From Williamsia serinedens (GTDB lineage: Bacteria > Actinomycetota > Actinomycetes > Mycobacteriales > Mycobacteriaceae), in NCBI RefSeq assembly GCF_024171725.1, contig NZ_JAMTCG010000002.1:1-64000 (forward strand): DNA of 64,000 nt. The letters are read 5' to 3'. Shown here in pieces: positions 16,410 to 24,879 of the stretch. Each line of letters starts with the position of its first letter. Positions within the stretch are counted from its first letter, which is position 1. The position numbers and the translations under genes are program-made. A model generated the notes under the pieces. The model was given only the letters and a program-made list of their open reading frames with translations. It was not told where the DNA came from and searched no databases.

Positions 16410-17251
16410 GCACCGACGTGTCCCAGATCGACATCCGCGACGGGGTGCGTGTGGAGGTGCACCGCTCCGGCGACGGGCCCACGGTGCTGCTGAACGGTGG
16501 TCTCGGACAACCGGCCCCGGTCTGGGAGTACACCGGTGTCGTCTCCGCCCTGACCGCCGCCGGGTTCTCGACCGTCGCGCACAGCGCCCGCGGGGTCGCC
16601 CCGTCGTCGGCACCGCCCGGGCCCTACCGCGCCGCCGATCTCGCCGACGACGCCGCCGCACTGCTCGACGCGCTGGAGCTGGACGACGTGATCGTCGTCG
16701 CGTACTCGATGGGCTGCTACGTCACCCAGGAACTGATCCGTCGACACCCAGGGCGCGTCCGTGCGACGGCACTCGTCGCCGGCCTGCAGCCGTCACCGAT
16801 CGGCGAGCTCGTCGGTCGCATGGAGATCGGGCTGCTGGACACCTACGGCACAATCCCGAGCGACGTGATGACCTTCGAACAGCTCGTCACCACGCTGCAC
16901 CCCGCCCTGCTCCAGGACCCGGCGTCGGTGCGTGGGTGGTCGGAGATCTTCGCCTCGTCGGGTCAGGTCTGGACCGACGACACCGGCCTGCGCGGCAACC
17001 TGATGGCGTCGTATGAGTGGATCACCGCCGGTGAGCCGACGCCGGATCGCCTGGCAGCGATCGACGTCCCGACGCTGGCACTCGCGTTCGAGCACGACCT
17101 GTTCTTCCCGCCGGAGGGGTGCCGGGCGGCCGCGGAGCAGATCCCCGGCGCACGGTTCTCGGTCGTCGACGGCGTCGGCCACGGCGGGTTCTTCACCGGT
17201 CAGACCGACGTGGTCGCCCGCGTCGTCGACTTCTGTCGCGAGCAGGTCTGA
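16406..17251 (+). CDS. alpha/beta fold hydrolase
   Basis: A 281-aa cytosolic alpha/beta hydrolase: oxyanion region LLNGGLGQPAPVWEY, nucleophile elbow VAYSMGCYV (Ser), acid probably in FEHDLFFPP and catalytic His in GVGHGGFF. Substrate unknown. The TGA stop lies inside the small palindrome CTGAGCG-ACC-CGCTCAG that opens the downstream repeat array. Confidence 0.8.
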   Translation: MSTDVSQIDIRDGVRVEVHRSGDGPTVLLNGGLGQPAPVWEYTGVVSALTAAGFSTVAHSARGVAPSSAPPGPYRAADLADDAAALLDALELDDVIVVAYSMGCYVTQELIRRHPGRVRATALVAGLQPSPIGELVGRMEIGLLDTYGTIPSDVMTFEQLVTTLHPALLQDPASVRGWSEIFASSGQVWTDDTGLRGNLMASYEWITAGEPTPDRLAAIDVPTLALAFEHDLFFPPEGCRAAAEQIPGARFSVVDGVGHGGFFTGQTDVVARVVDFCREQV

Positions 17252-17480
17252 GCGACCCGCTCAGCTCCGGTTCCGGGGTTCCCGCTCCGGTCATAGGGTT
17301 CCCGCTCCAGTTACTCGAGGACGCTCCGGATGTATCCGGAGCGTCCTCGAACAGGTGGAGCGCCTCGGCCGGGGGCACCCTGTACGTGGAGCGAGAACAC
17401 CACAGGTGGAGCGTCAGCACAGAAGTCGAGCGTCGGCACAGAAGTCGAGCGTCAGTACAGAAGTCGAGCGACCCGCTCAG
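17250..17480. repeat. mirrored periodic repeat array between convergent genes
   Basis: The motif GCTCC occurs at 17264, 17284, 17304 and 17323 (spacing 20, 20, 19). After a central perfect palindrome (17315-17350) its reverse complement GGAGC, later CGAGC, recurs at 17338, 17357, 17388, 17408, 17427, 17446 and 17465 (spacing 19, 31, 20, 19, 19, 19). Three right-hand units are near-identical 19-mers (CACAGAAGTCGAGCGTCRG) at 17418, 17437 and 17456. The 15-mer GAGCGACCCGCTCAG occurs at both ends (17250-17264 and 17466-17480), each spanning the stop codon of a flanking gene. No spacers and no cas genes are present, so it is not a CRISPR array. Confidence 0.75.
17315..17350. terminator. 16-bp perfect hairpin at the array centre
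   Basis: Arms 17315-17330 and 17335-17350 are perfectly complementary around the tetraloop TGTA. It lies between convergent genes and would act as a strong bidirectional terminator. Confidence 0.7.
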
Positions 17481-18649
17481 CCCGAGATCGGGATGCCGTC
17501 CCACTCGTGGTCGTGCATGAACGCCTCGGCGAGACCGACCTTGTACTTGAAGCACATCCGGGCGATGTCGATGTAGGCGATCGGCATCATCACCGCGGGC
17601 AGCGGGTCGTGACGGTTGGTGATCACGTCGTCGGTGGCGCGGAAGTCCCGGAGGAAGCCGCGGAAGGTGTTGCCCTCCAACGACGACTTCTTCCAGCCGT
17701 AGAGCCCCATCCCGAAGCCGATCATCTTGCGGGACCCCAGCTCCGGCGTGATCACCTCGTCGGTGTCGCCGAAGAAGGCGCGGTCGACGCGGTGGTGCGG
17801 CTCGAACATCATGATGCCGCTGGTGCCGCGCGGGTTGCACTCGATGGTGAACAGCGCGCCGTCGTCACCGACGATGAAGTCGAACCCGACCTGACCGGTG
17901 AAGCCGACGCGACCGACGAAGTCTTCCACCCACGCGGTGATCGCCGGGTGGTCGATGGCCTCGAACGCGATGCACGAGTTGCCGTCGATCGCGTACCAGA
18001 CCGGATAGACCGTGTGTGCCAGCACCTTCCCGTCCCGACACACCGAGTAGGTGCAGAACTTCTCGCCCTTGAACCACTCCTGCGCGATGTAGGGGTTGGT
18101 CGGCGAGAACTCGATGTCGTCGGGGATCTGCCCCGGGATCACCTTGCGGACCTTCTGCGATCCGCGGGAGTAGCACTCCTTCAACGCGAACGGGGTGTCG
18201 AAGTCGAGCGCGCGCAGGTCCTCCGCCGACCGCACCTGGGCGAACTTCAGTGTGGGGATGCCCATCTCGGTGAGCACACGCTGGAACTCGTACTTGTTGT
18301 GCAGGTTGTTCTCGGTCTCGAAGTCGGACAGGAACAGTTCGCAGGTGTCGGGGAACTCCTCCCGCATCTGCGCGATGATGTCGGTCTCCTCGTGCACCGG
18401 GATCACCATGTCGATCGCACGCTCGCGCACGATGCGGGCCAGCTCCCGGCAGTACTCCCGTGGCGCGAACGTCGGGGCGGGGACACGCAGGTAGGCGTCG
18501 ACGGCGTTGGAGAAGCGCGAGACGGGCAGCGTGATGCTGTCGACGACGGTGACGCTGTGGCCGCCGGCGGCCATCAGCCGCGCGATGTCGAGGGTCAGGA
18601 ACGACCGGGCGAACGTGATGAGGACACGCTTGCGCGTGGGGGATGCCAT
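17477..18649 (-). CDS. ATP-grasp domain ligase of unknown substrate
   Basis: A 390-aa ATP-grasp enzyme: Rossmann-like N-terminal domain (KRVLITFARSFLTLDIARLMAAGGHSVTVVDS), central ATP-grasp with FALKECYSRGSQKV (ATP Lys) and YIAQEWFKGEKFC, and Mg-binding LFTIECNPRGTSG. Such enzymes join a carboxylate to an amine or thiol, often making peptides or osmolytes; the substrate cannot be told. GGAG lies 5 nt before the ATG. The upstream region shared with a divergent DMT-type membrane protein has an IdeR-like box, hinting at iron-linked expression. Confidence 0.8.
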   Translation of the reverse strand: MASPTRKRVLITFARSFLTLDIARLMAAGGHSVTVVDSITLPVSRFSNAVDAYLRVPAPTFAPREYCRELARIVRERAIDMVIPVHEETDIIAQMREEFPDTCELFLSDFETENNLHNKYEFQRVLTEMGIPTLKFAQVRSAEDLRALDFDTPFALKECYSRGSQKVRKVIPGQIPDDIEFSPTNPYIAQEWFKGEKFCTYSVCRDGKVLAHTVYPVWYAIDGNSCIAFEAIDHPAITAWVEDFVGRVGFTGQVGFDFIVGDDGALFTIECNPRGTSGIMMFEPHHRVDRAFFGDTDEVITPELGSRKMIGFGMGLYGWKKSSLEGNTFRGFLRDFRATDDVITNRHDPLPAVMMPIAYIDIARMCFKYKVGLAEAFMHDHEWDGIPISG

Positions 18650-18692
18650 GGATCTCCGTAGGTAGCACCGCGAGACGGGGTCTGATCAGCGA

Positions 18693-18711
18693 ACATGCTA
18701 GCCTAACCAAC
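18693..18711. promoter_or_regulatory. IdeR/DtxR-like iron box
   Basis: Against TTAGGTTAGSCTAACCTAA this site matches 13 of 19, with one near-perfect half (TAGCCTAACC). It lies between the divergent ATP-grasp and DMT genes. It is a weaker match than the boxes at the siderophore locus. Confidence 0.45.
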
Positions 18712-18786
18712 GGTCCGCCAGATCGGCCGCGCAGCGCCCAGACCAGGCAGTTCGGCCAATTTTCCTGCGGGTGGAGGTGCAGCGGC

Positions 18787-19815
18787 ATGTTCGTGATCGG
18801 CATCCTCTTCGCCTCGCTCGCCGCGATCGGCTACGGCCTCTCCTCGGTTCTCCGGGCACTCGGTGCACGTCGTGCGGCCGTCGCCGCCCGCGAGAAGGAG
18901 GGCTCACGCTCGACCACCGCCGCGGGCGGTCCCTCGATGCAGTCCACGGCGGAGACCCTGCGCGACCCCGCGTTCCTCGTCGGCACCGCGATGGTCGTCC
19001 TCGGCTTCGGCGGTGGCGCCATCGCCGCCCGGCTGCTGCCCCTGTTCCTGTCGCAGACGATCGTCTCGGCGAACCTCATCGTCACCGCCCTGTTGGGCAC
19101 CGTGGTCCTCGGCGTCCGCCTGCACGCCCGCGACTGGATCGCGATCGTCGCCGTCATCGCCTCGCTGTGCATGCTCGGCGTCGCGTCCGGCCGACACGCG
19201 ACGGAGACCGCGGAGTCGTTCACCTTTCACTGGGGGCTGCTCGCGGCGACCCTCGTCGTCTGCGCGATCGCCGTCCTGGTGATCTACCGGCTCGGCGCGC
19301 GGGGCTCGATCCTCGCCGGCGCGGCCGCCGGCCTGCTCTTCGGCGTCATCGCGATCGCCGTGCGCATCCTGCGCGGCTTCGACCCCTTCTCGCCGCTGAC
19401 CATCCTCAGCGATCCCGCCGCCTGGACGATCGCGATCGCCGGCGCCGTCGGCTTCTACGTGCACACCGTGGCTCTCCAGCTCGGTGCGGTCAACGGCGTC
19501 ACCGCGGTCCTCGTCGTCGGTGAGACCGCCGCCCCGGGGATCATCGGCGTGGTCTTCCTCGGCGACAAGGCCGAGCCGGGTCTGGAGTGGCTCGCCGTCG
19601 TCGGGTTCATCGGTGCCGTCGTCGGGGCGGTCCTCGTCGCCTACTACAGCTCCGACGACGCCGACCACTTCGGCGAGGCACCACCGACCGAGGGCGGGTG
19701 GCGACGTCGCTCGCACACCCGGCGCAAGGCCGACGCACAGGCCACATCGGACGAACGCGACCGTCCGGACACCGCCCGGGACGCCACCTCCCGCGAGGGC
19801 ATCGACCACTGTTGA
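18787..19815 (+). CDS. DMT/EamA-like polytopic membrane protein
   Basis: A 342-aa protein with about nine or ten hydrophobic helices, beginning FVIGILFASLAAIGYGLSSVLRALGARR and containing the paired-helix pattern of drug/metabolite transporters (LFLSQTIVSANLIVTALLGTVVLG; ALQLGAVNGVTAVLVVGETAAPGIIGV). The C-terminal 50 residues are hydrophilic and highly charged, presumably cytoplasmic. Possible exporter for a product of the divergent ATP-grasp enzyme (inference from context only). GGAGG lies about 10 nt upstream of the ATG. Confidence 0.72.
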   Translation: MFVIGILFASLAAIGYGLSSVLRALGARRAAVAAREKEGSRSTTAAGGPSMQSTAETLRDPAFLVGTAMVVLGFGGGAIAARLLPLFLSQTIVSANLIVTALLGTVVLGVRLHARDWIAIVAVIASLCMLGVASGRHATETAESFTFHWGLLAATLVVCAIAVLVIYRLGARGSILAGAAAGLLFGVIAIAVRILRGFDPFSPLTILSDPAAWTIAIAGAVGFYVHTVALQLGAVNGVTAVLVVGETAAPGIIGVVFLGDKAEPGLEWLAVVGFIGAVVGAVLVAYYSSDDADHFGEAPPTEGGWRRRSHTRRKADAQATSDERDRPDTARDATSREGIDHC

Positions 19816-19920
19816 TCGACGTTCCGCGATCGTTTGTGCAGGCTCACAAGATGCCCTCCCGCGGTATGTGAGCTGCGCTTTTACTCGCTCGGGACCCTCA
19901 TTCACCGGCCGTTCACCTGT

Positions 19921-19926
19921 TAGCTT
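19921..19926 (+). promoter_or_regulatory. -10 TAGCTT, leaderless promoter of the DUF4185 gene
   Basis: TANNNT hexamer 6 nt before GTG 19933. It supports this start over ATG 19969; no Shine-Dalgarno is present for the GTG. Confidence 0.45.
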
Positions 19927-19932
19927 CGCCGC

Positions 19933-21048
19933 GTGTTCTGGGGGGAATCAGTTCGACGTGTCGGGACGATGACGGCGGCGGTGGCGATGACCGTCGTGGG
20001 GGCGACGCTGACGGGGGTCGGCGCCGCGGGGGCGGCACCGCCGATGCCGTCCGTCGTCTCGATCGGTCTGCCGCGGTCGACCGGGCTCGCACAGCCGGTC
20101 GCGCAAGAGACCGGCGTCGGCGACATCAACGACACCGTCCACCGGTTCGGCATCGTCGGCACCGACCTCGGGGTGACGTGGGACGACGGATGCGGCGGGG
20201 TGCTCACCGCGTTCGGCGACACCGCGAACTTCGACGGCCGGTCGCTGCTGCGGGGCGAGCTCTACGGCTTCCGATCCAACGTGCTGCTGCGCAGCACGAC
20301 ACGGGACCTCTCCCGCGGGATGTACTTCGACAGCGGCGTCATGGCTGCGCCCGGTCTCGCCAAGCAGGTCCTCGTCCCCGACTACCGGCGGGAGATCACG
20401 GTCCTGCCGACCGGCGGGATCGCCGCGAACGGACGGCAGTACATGACCTACATGGCCGTGAAGCGCTGGGGCGGACCGGGCGAATGGGTCACCGACCGTG
20501 CGGGCGTGGCCTACTCCGACGACGACGGCCAGAACTGGGTGCGCCCGCCCGAGGCGATCCGACCGAACCTCGGGGGCAACAGCGACTTCCAGATGAGTGC
20601 GCTGCTGAAGGTCGGCGACACGATCTACGTCTACGGCACCCCGTCGGGGCGGTTCGGGGCGGTCAGGCTCGCCCGGGTCGCGTCGTCGAAGCTGACCGAT
20701 CTCGGCGCCTACGAGTACTTCTCGAACGGCACGTGGGTGCGCGGGGACGTGAACGCCGCGACGCCGATCATCGGTGCGCCCACCGGCGAGATGTCCGTGG
20801 CCTACAACGCCTACCTCGGGAAGTACGTCTCGCTGGCGACGACCAACACCATCGTCGCCCGCACCGCGCCGTCACCGGAGGGTCCGTGGAGCCCGCCTCG
20901 GGCGTTGATCGACCCAGCCGAGATCACCAGCGCCTACGCGCCGTACATCCACCCGTTCTCCACCGGCAAGGACCTCTACTTCACCGCGTCGCTGTTCCAG
21001 ATCTACAACGTGCTGCTCTGGAAGGTCCCGCTCGACGCGCTGCGCTGA
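19933..21048 (+). CDS. secreted DUF4185 protein, candidate endo-D-arabinanase (GH183-like)
   Basis: A 371-aa exported five-bladed beta-propeller-like protein. The signal peptide spans about residues 8-36 (TMTAAVAMTVVGATLTGVGAAGAA). DUF4185 features include GTDLGVTWDDGCGGVLTAFGDT near the N-terminus, AGVAYSDDDGQNW, and PYIHPFSTGKDLYFTAS at the end. Family knowledge: DUF4185 proteins of mycobacteria and their phages have been described as endo-D-arabinanases acting on cell-wall arabinan (family GH183), so a role in remodelling arabinogalactan is likely. Its last 46 nt overlap the opposite-strand PAP2 gene. Confidence 0.75.
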   Translation: MFWGESVRRVGTMTAAVAMTVVGATLTGVGAAGAAPPMPSVVSIGLPRSTGLAQPVAQETGVGDINDTVHRFGIVGTDLGVTWDDGCGGVLTAFGDTANFDGRSLLRGELYGFRSNVLLRSTTRDLSRGMYFDSGVMAAPGLAKQVLVPDYRREITVLPTGGIAANGRQYMTYMAVKRWGGPGEWVTDRAGVAYSDDDGQNWVRPPEAIRPNLGGNSDFQMSALLKVGDTIYVYGTPSGRFGAVRLARVASSKLTDLGAYEYFSNGTWVRGDVNAATPIIGAPTGEMSVAYNAYLGKYVSLATTNTIVARTAPSPEGPWSPPRALIDPAEITSAYAPYIHPFSTGKDLYFTASLFQIYNVLLWKVPLDALR

Positions 21049-22136
21049 GCGGCCCTGCGCCGCGCCCGGCGACGCACCACCCACGCCTGGACGGCGATGA
21101 CCGAGGCCGCGAGTCCCCAGCCGAGCAGGATGTCGAAGACGTAGTGCTCGCCGGTGTAGACGAGGGTGAACGCCATCGTCAGTGCGTAGCCCAGGAACAG
21201 CGTCCGTCCGAGCGCGCGCACCCGCGGCCACATGAACAGCGCGAGCAGCATGGTGAGCCCGGCGTGCAGCGAGGGGATGGCGGCCACCAGGTTGGCCTTC
21301 GACTGGCCGACGGTGAGCAGCGCCGACGCCGCCTTGATGTTCAGCACGTCCCACCCGCGGGCCGAGATGCGCTCGACGTACGGGGCCGCGGACGCGTCGT
21401 CGGGGCGGACCGGACCGAGCAGACCACCCGACGCCGGAGGTACCTCCGACGCCATGCACGGCGGGTCCCGCGGGTTGTCGACGACCTGCTCGGCGGTGCA
21501 TCGGGCCGCCGCCCACGGCGGCGCGGCCGGCAGCAGCGTGTACCCGACGAGGGCGAGGAAGGTCGTCGCGACGAACGCGACCGCGTATCGCCGCCACGCC
21601 TGCCGGTCCCGCAGCCACAGCACACCGGCCACGGCGTAGGGCACGACGAAGTAGGAGACGTAGACGACGCTGGTGATCATCTCCCACCACGGTGGCTGTG
21701 CGTCCTTGATGTGCGACTGCAGCCAGACGGTCGGGTTCACGCCGAAGATCCAGTGGTCGACGTCGGGGGCGAGGTGCCACTGCGTCGGCATGTCCATCCA
21801 CTGCGCGACGTTGCGGGTCAGGTCGTAGAGGAACAGGACGGCCGCGAACGGCAGCCAGTCGACGATCACGGTGGTGATGCGGCGTCGACCGATGCTCGCC
21901 GCGGCGAGGCCCAGGCACATCCACAGGATCAGCCGGGTGCGGTCGAACGCGAGGCCGTGCACGGCGAACTGCCAGACCATCACGGCCAGCCACAGCGTGA
22001 CGGCGACACCACGCCACGTCCGAGCGGTACGCCACCACGGCCGGATGACGGGGATGTCGACGGTCTGGGCGACCTCGGCGTCGGCCGGGGGGACGATCGC
22101 GGCGTCGGTGGTCTTCCGCTCGCCGGAGATCGTCAC
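21003..22136 (-). CDS. PAP2 superfamily membrane phosphatase/transferase
   Basis: A 377-aa membrane protein with about seven TM helices and a luminal PAP2/AUR1-type active site: AIPSLHAGLTMLLAL (first catalytic His) and YTGEHYVFDILLGW (second His and Asp). This arrangement is that of inositol-phosphorylceramide-synthase-like/PAP2_3 proteins, which act on lipid phosphates at the outer membrane face; in mycobacteria related proteins act on polyprenyl or inositol lipids. The loop with WAAARCTAEQVVDNPRDPPC has two Cys that could form a disulfide. It is convergent with and overlaps the DUF4185 gene. Confidence 0.8.
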   Translation of the reverse strand: MTISGERKTTDAAIVPPADAEVAQTVDIPVIRPWWRTARTWRGVAVTLWLAVMVWQFAVHGLAFDRTRLILWMCLGLAAASIGRRRITTVIVDWLPFAAVLFLYDLTRNVAQWMDMPTQWHLAPDVDHWIFGVNPTVWLQSHIKDAQPPWWEMITSVVYVSYFVVPYAVAGVLWLRDRQAWRRYAVAFVATTFLALVGYTLLPAAPPWAAARCTAEQVVDNPRDPPCMASEVPPASGGLLGPVRPDDASAAPYVERISARGWDVLNIKAASALLTVGQSKANLVAAIPSLHAGLTMLLALFMWPRVRALGRTLFLGYALTMAFTLVYTGEHYVFDILLGWGLAASVIAVQAWVVRRRARRRAAQRSASSGTFQSSTL

Positions 22137-22248
22137 ACGCGCACCCTTCGTCGGCGATTCGCCCTCTGTTCACCTGTCGGTCACCCCATCTTGTCCGATG
22201 GCGCCGCCCGCGTCATGTCCGCCACGCGTCCGGCGGGCAGGGCGTCGC

Positions 22249-22254
22249 TACCAT
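22249..22254 (+). promoter_or_regulatory. -10 TACCAT, leaderless promoter
   Basis: TANNNT hexamer 7 nt before ATG 22262 of the alpha/beta hydrolase. Confidence 0.5.
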
Positions 22255-22261
22255 CGGACCG

Positions 22262-23200
22262 ATGGCGCTGACGCTGGTCGATCGCATCGCGGCCCGGATC
22301 GGGCGGCGGTTCGCGACGTATCCCACCGCCGACGTCCCCGCCGGAGCGGTCGTGGAGCTGCCCGGACGCGGGGGCTCCACGTTCGTCACCGACAGCGGCC
22401 CCGACGACCCCGACGCCGTCCCCGTGATGCTGCTGCACTCGGTGATGACCACCGGCCTGCTCACCTGGTACCCCACCCTCCCCGACCTCACGCGTCGGTT
22501 CCGCGCGATCACCATGGACCAGCGGTGGCACGGGCGCGGCATCTCGTCGGAGACGTTCTTCCTCGACGACTGCGCCGACGACGTCGTCGCCCTCGCCGAC
22601 GTGCTCGGCATCGACCGCTTCGTCGCCGCGGGCTTCTCGATGGGCGGGGGCATCGCGCAACTCGTCGCGCACCGTCATCCGGACCGCGTGCGCGGACTGG
22701 TCCTCGCGGCCACCGGCCCGTACTTCGGCACCCGCAACAGCGGACACCGCGCGCTCGACGGCGTCACCACCCTCGTCACGCGACACCTCGTGCACCGACT
22801 GCCCGGCCTGCCCACCGAGGCACTCGACGAGCGGGGTCTCGCCGACGGCGCGTGGGCGCTGCGGCAGGTCCGCGCCGGACGGTTGTCGCGGATGGACGAG
22901 ATCGGCGACGGCCTCGGCGCCTTCGACTCACGGGAGTGGTTGTCCGACATCGCCGTCCCCACCGCCGTCTGCCTCACCACCGCCGACCGCGTCGTGCCCC
23001 CGGCCCGCCAGCAGCTCCTGCTCGACGGGATCCCGGGTGCGGTACGTGTCGACGTCCCCGCCGGCCACGCCTGCTGCGTCCTCGAGCCCGACGCGTTCGT
23101 GGGACCGTTCGTCCGTGCGTGCGAGCACGCCGCGGGCCTCACGCCGATCCCGCCCGGCGGCATCGGCGATTCGACGCCCGACGAGGTCTCGTCGCCCTAG
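22262..23200 (+). CDS. alpha/beta fold hydrolase
   Basis: A 312-aa hydrolase with VMLLHSVMTTGLLTWYPTLPDL at the oxyanion region, the general-family DQRWHGRG motif, nucleophile elbow AGFSMGGGIAQL (Ser), acid in TTADRVVPPARQ and His in PAGHACC. Its N-terminal segment (LTLVDRIAARIGRRF) resembles mycobacterial epoxide-hydrolase/lipase-like hydrolases. Substrate unknown. Probably leaderless. Confidence 0.8.
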   Translation: MALTLVDRIAARIGRRFATYPTADVPAGAVVELPGRGGSTFVTDSGPDDPDAVPVMLLHSVMTTGLLTWYPTLPDLTRRFRAITMDQRWHGRGISSETFFLDDCADDVVALADVLGIDRFVAAGFSMGGGIAQLVAHRHPDRVRGLVLAATGPYFGTRNSGHRALDGVTTLVTRHLVHRLPGLPTEALDERGLADGAWALRQVRAGRLSRMDEIGDGLGAFDSREWLSDIAVPTAVCLTTADRVVPPARQQLLLDGIPGAVRVDVPAGHACCVLEPDAFVGPFVRACEHAAGLTPIPPGGIGDSTPDEVSSP

Positions 23201-23203
23201 TCT
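23198..23203 (+). promoter_or_regulatory. -10 TAGTCT, leaderless promoter of the GMC gene
   Basis: TANNNT hexamer overlapping the TAG stop of the hydrolase gene, 7 nt before ATG 23211. Confidence 0.5.
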
Positions 23204-23210
23204 CGGGGTC

Positions 23211-24821
23211 ATGAGCACCGCGGAGACCACAGCGCCCACAACCGATGTCATCGTCGTCGGAGCGGGATCGGCCGGCGCCGTGATCGCGGCGCGTCTCACC
23301 GAGGACGCGGGCACCCACGTCACGCTCCTCGAGGCGGGCGGCCCCGACAAGGACAAGTTCATCCACATCCCGGCCGCATTCGCGCAGCTGTTCCGCACCG
23401 ACGTCGACTGGGACTACTTCACCGTCGAGCAACCCGAGCTCAAACAGCGCGGCATCTACTGGCCGCGCGGCAAGACGCTCGGCGGGTCGAGCTCGCTGAA
23501 CGCGATGATGTGGGTGCGCGGTTTCCAGGCCGACTACGACGCGTGGGCCGCGCAGGCAGGCGGGCAGTGGTCGTACGACGAGGCCGTCGAGTACTACCGC
23601 CGCATCGAGAACGCGCCGTGGTCGACCGACCCCGATCACGGTCACGGGGGTCCGATGGAGATCTCCCAGCAGCGCAGCCCGAGCCCACTCGACGACCTGT
23701 TCCTCGCCGCGGTCGACAGCCTCGGCTACCCCACCGTGCCGCCGAACACCGCGGTGCCGCACGGGTTCTCACGCACCACGGTCACGCAGAAGCGGGGAGC
23801 CCGGTGGAGCACCGCAGACGCCTACCTGAAGACCGCCACCAAGCGCGACAACCTCGACCTGCACACGAACGCCCACGTGACCCGCATCCTGTTCGACGGG
23901 AACCGTGCGGTCGGTGTCGAGGTCGTCGAGAACGGCGCCCGACGGCAGATCCACGCACGCCGCGAGGTCGTCCTGTGCGGCGGCGCGGTCAACAGCCCGC
24001 AGGTGCTCATGAACTCGGGCATCGGCGACGCCGACCACCTGCGCGGGTTCGGCATCGACGTGGTGGCCGACCGCCCCGACGTCGGGTCGCACATGCGCGA
24101 CCACCTCGCCGCGGGCATCACGAAGAACACCGACGAGACCACCCTGTTCCACGCCACCAAGCTGCCGTCGCTGGCGAACTACCTGCTGCGTCGTCGCGGC
24201 CTGCTCACGTCGAACGTGGCCGAGGTGTACGGGTTCGTGCAGAGCGGACTCGCGGCCGACAGCGATCTCGCCGACGTCGAGATCCTGTTCGTCCCGGCGT
24301 CGTTCCTCGGCGAGGGCCTCGTGGAGGTGGCCGAGGACGGCATCACCATCGCCGCCGTGCTGCAGCAGCCCCGCAGCACGGGGACGGTGCGGTTGACCGG
24401 AGCCGACCCCCTCGCCAAGCCGGCCATCGACCCGCGTTACCTGTCGGATCCCGACGGGCTCGACCGCGCGACGCTCAACGCGGGTGTCGAGCTGTGCATC
24501 CGGATCTCCGAGACCGCGCCGTTGTCGGACGTGATGGGCGACCGGTGGCTCCGGCCCGCCCTCGACGGGTCACCGTCGCTCGGCGAGGTCGTCGACGCCG
24601 CGGTCAACAGCGACACCCAGACGCTGTATCACCCGGTGGGGACGTGCCGCATGGGCACCGACGACGACTCCGTCGTCGACCCGGAGCTCCGGGTCCGCGG
24701 CGTGACCGGTCTGCGCGTCGCCGACGCGTCGGTGATGCCGGTCATCGTCCGCGGCCACACCAACGCCCCGGCGATCATGATCGGCGAGAAGGCCGCCGAC
24801 CTCATCCGCGCCTCGGCCTGA
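23211..24821 (+). CDS. GMC family FAD-dependent oxidoreductase (choline dehydrogenase-like)
   Basis: A 536-aa flavoprotein alcohol dehydrogenase/oxidase. FAD-binding DVIVVGAGSAGAVIAARL at the N-terminus, GMC signature 1 around PRGKTLGGSSSLNAMMWVRG, signature 2 around GGAVNSPQVLMNSGIGD, and the active-site pair His474 (YHPVGTCRMG) with His516 and Asn518 (GHTNAPAIMIGEKAADLI). Similarity is to alcohol/choline dehydrogenases; in oil-degrading actinobacteria such enzymes often oxidise long-chain alcohols, which would fit the CYP153-type hydroxylase just downstream. The substrate is inferred. Confidence 0.85.
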   Translation: MSTAETTAPTTDVIVVGAGSAGAVIAARLTEDAGTHVTLLEAGGPDKDKFIHIPAAFAQLFRTDVDWDYFTVEQPELKQRGIYWPRGKTLGGSSSLNAMMWVRGFQADYDAWAAQAGGQWSYDEAVEYYRRIENAPWSTDPDHGHGGPMEISQQRSPSPLDDLFLAAVDSLGYPTVPPNTAVPHGFSRTTVTQKRGARWSTADAYLKTATKRDNLDLHTNAHVTRILFDGNRAVGVEVVENGARRQIHARREVVLCGGAVNSPQVLMNSGIGDADHLRGFGIDVVADRPDVGSHMRDHLAAGITKNTDETTLFHATKLPSLANYLLRRRGLLTSNVAEVYGFVQSGLAADSDLADVEILFVPASFLGEGLVEVAEDGITIAAVLQQPRSTGTVRLTGADPLAKPAIDPRYLSDPDGLDRATLNAGVELCIRISETAPLSDVMGDRWLRPALDGSPSLGEVVDAAVNSDTQTLYHPVGTCRMGTDDDSVVDPELRVRGVTGLRVADASVMPVIVRGHTNAPAIMIGEKAADLIRASA

Positions 24822-24865
24822 ACCGGCGCCGCCCGCGTGACGCGGGTGCCGTGGTCGAGGTGTCC

Positions 24866-24871
24866 TAAGCT
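24866..24871 (+). promoter_or_regulatory. -10 TAAGCT, leaderless promoter of the TetR gene
   Basis: TANNNT hexamer 8 nt before ATG 24880. Confidence 0.45.
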
Positions 24872-24879
24872 CGTGACCC

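Noticed and set aside
17250-17480. CRISPR array
   Set aside because: Units are about 19-20 bp without unique spacers, orientation flips at the centre, and there are no cas genes nearby.
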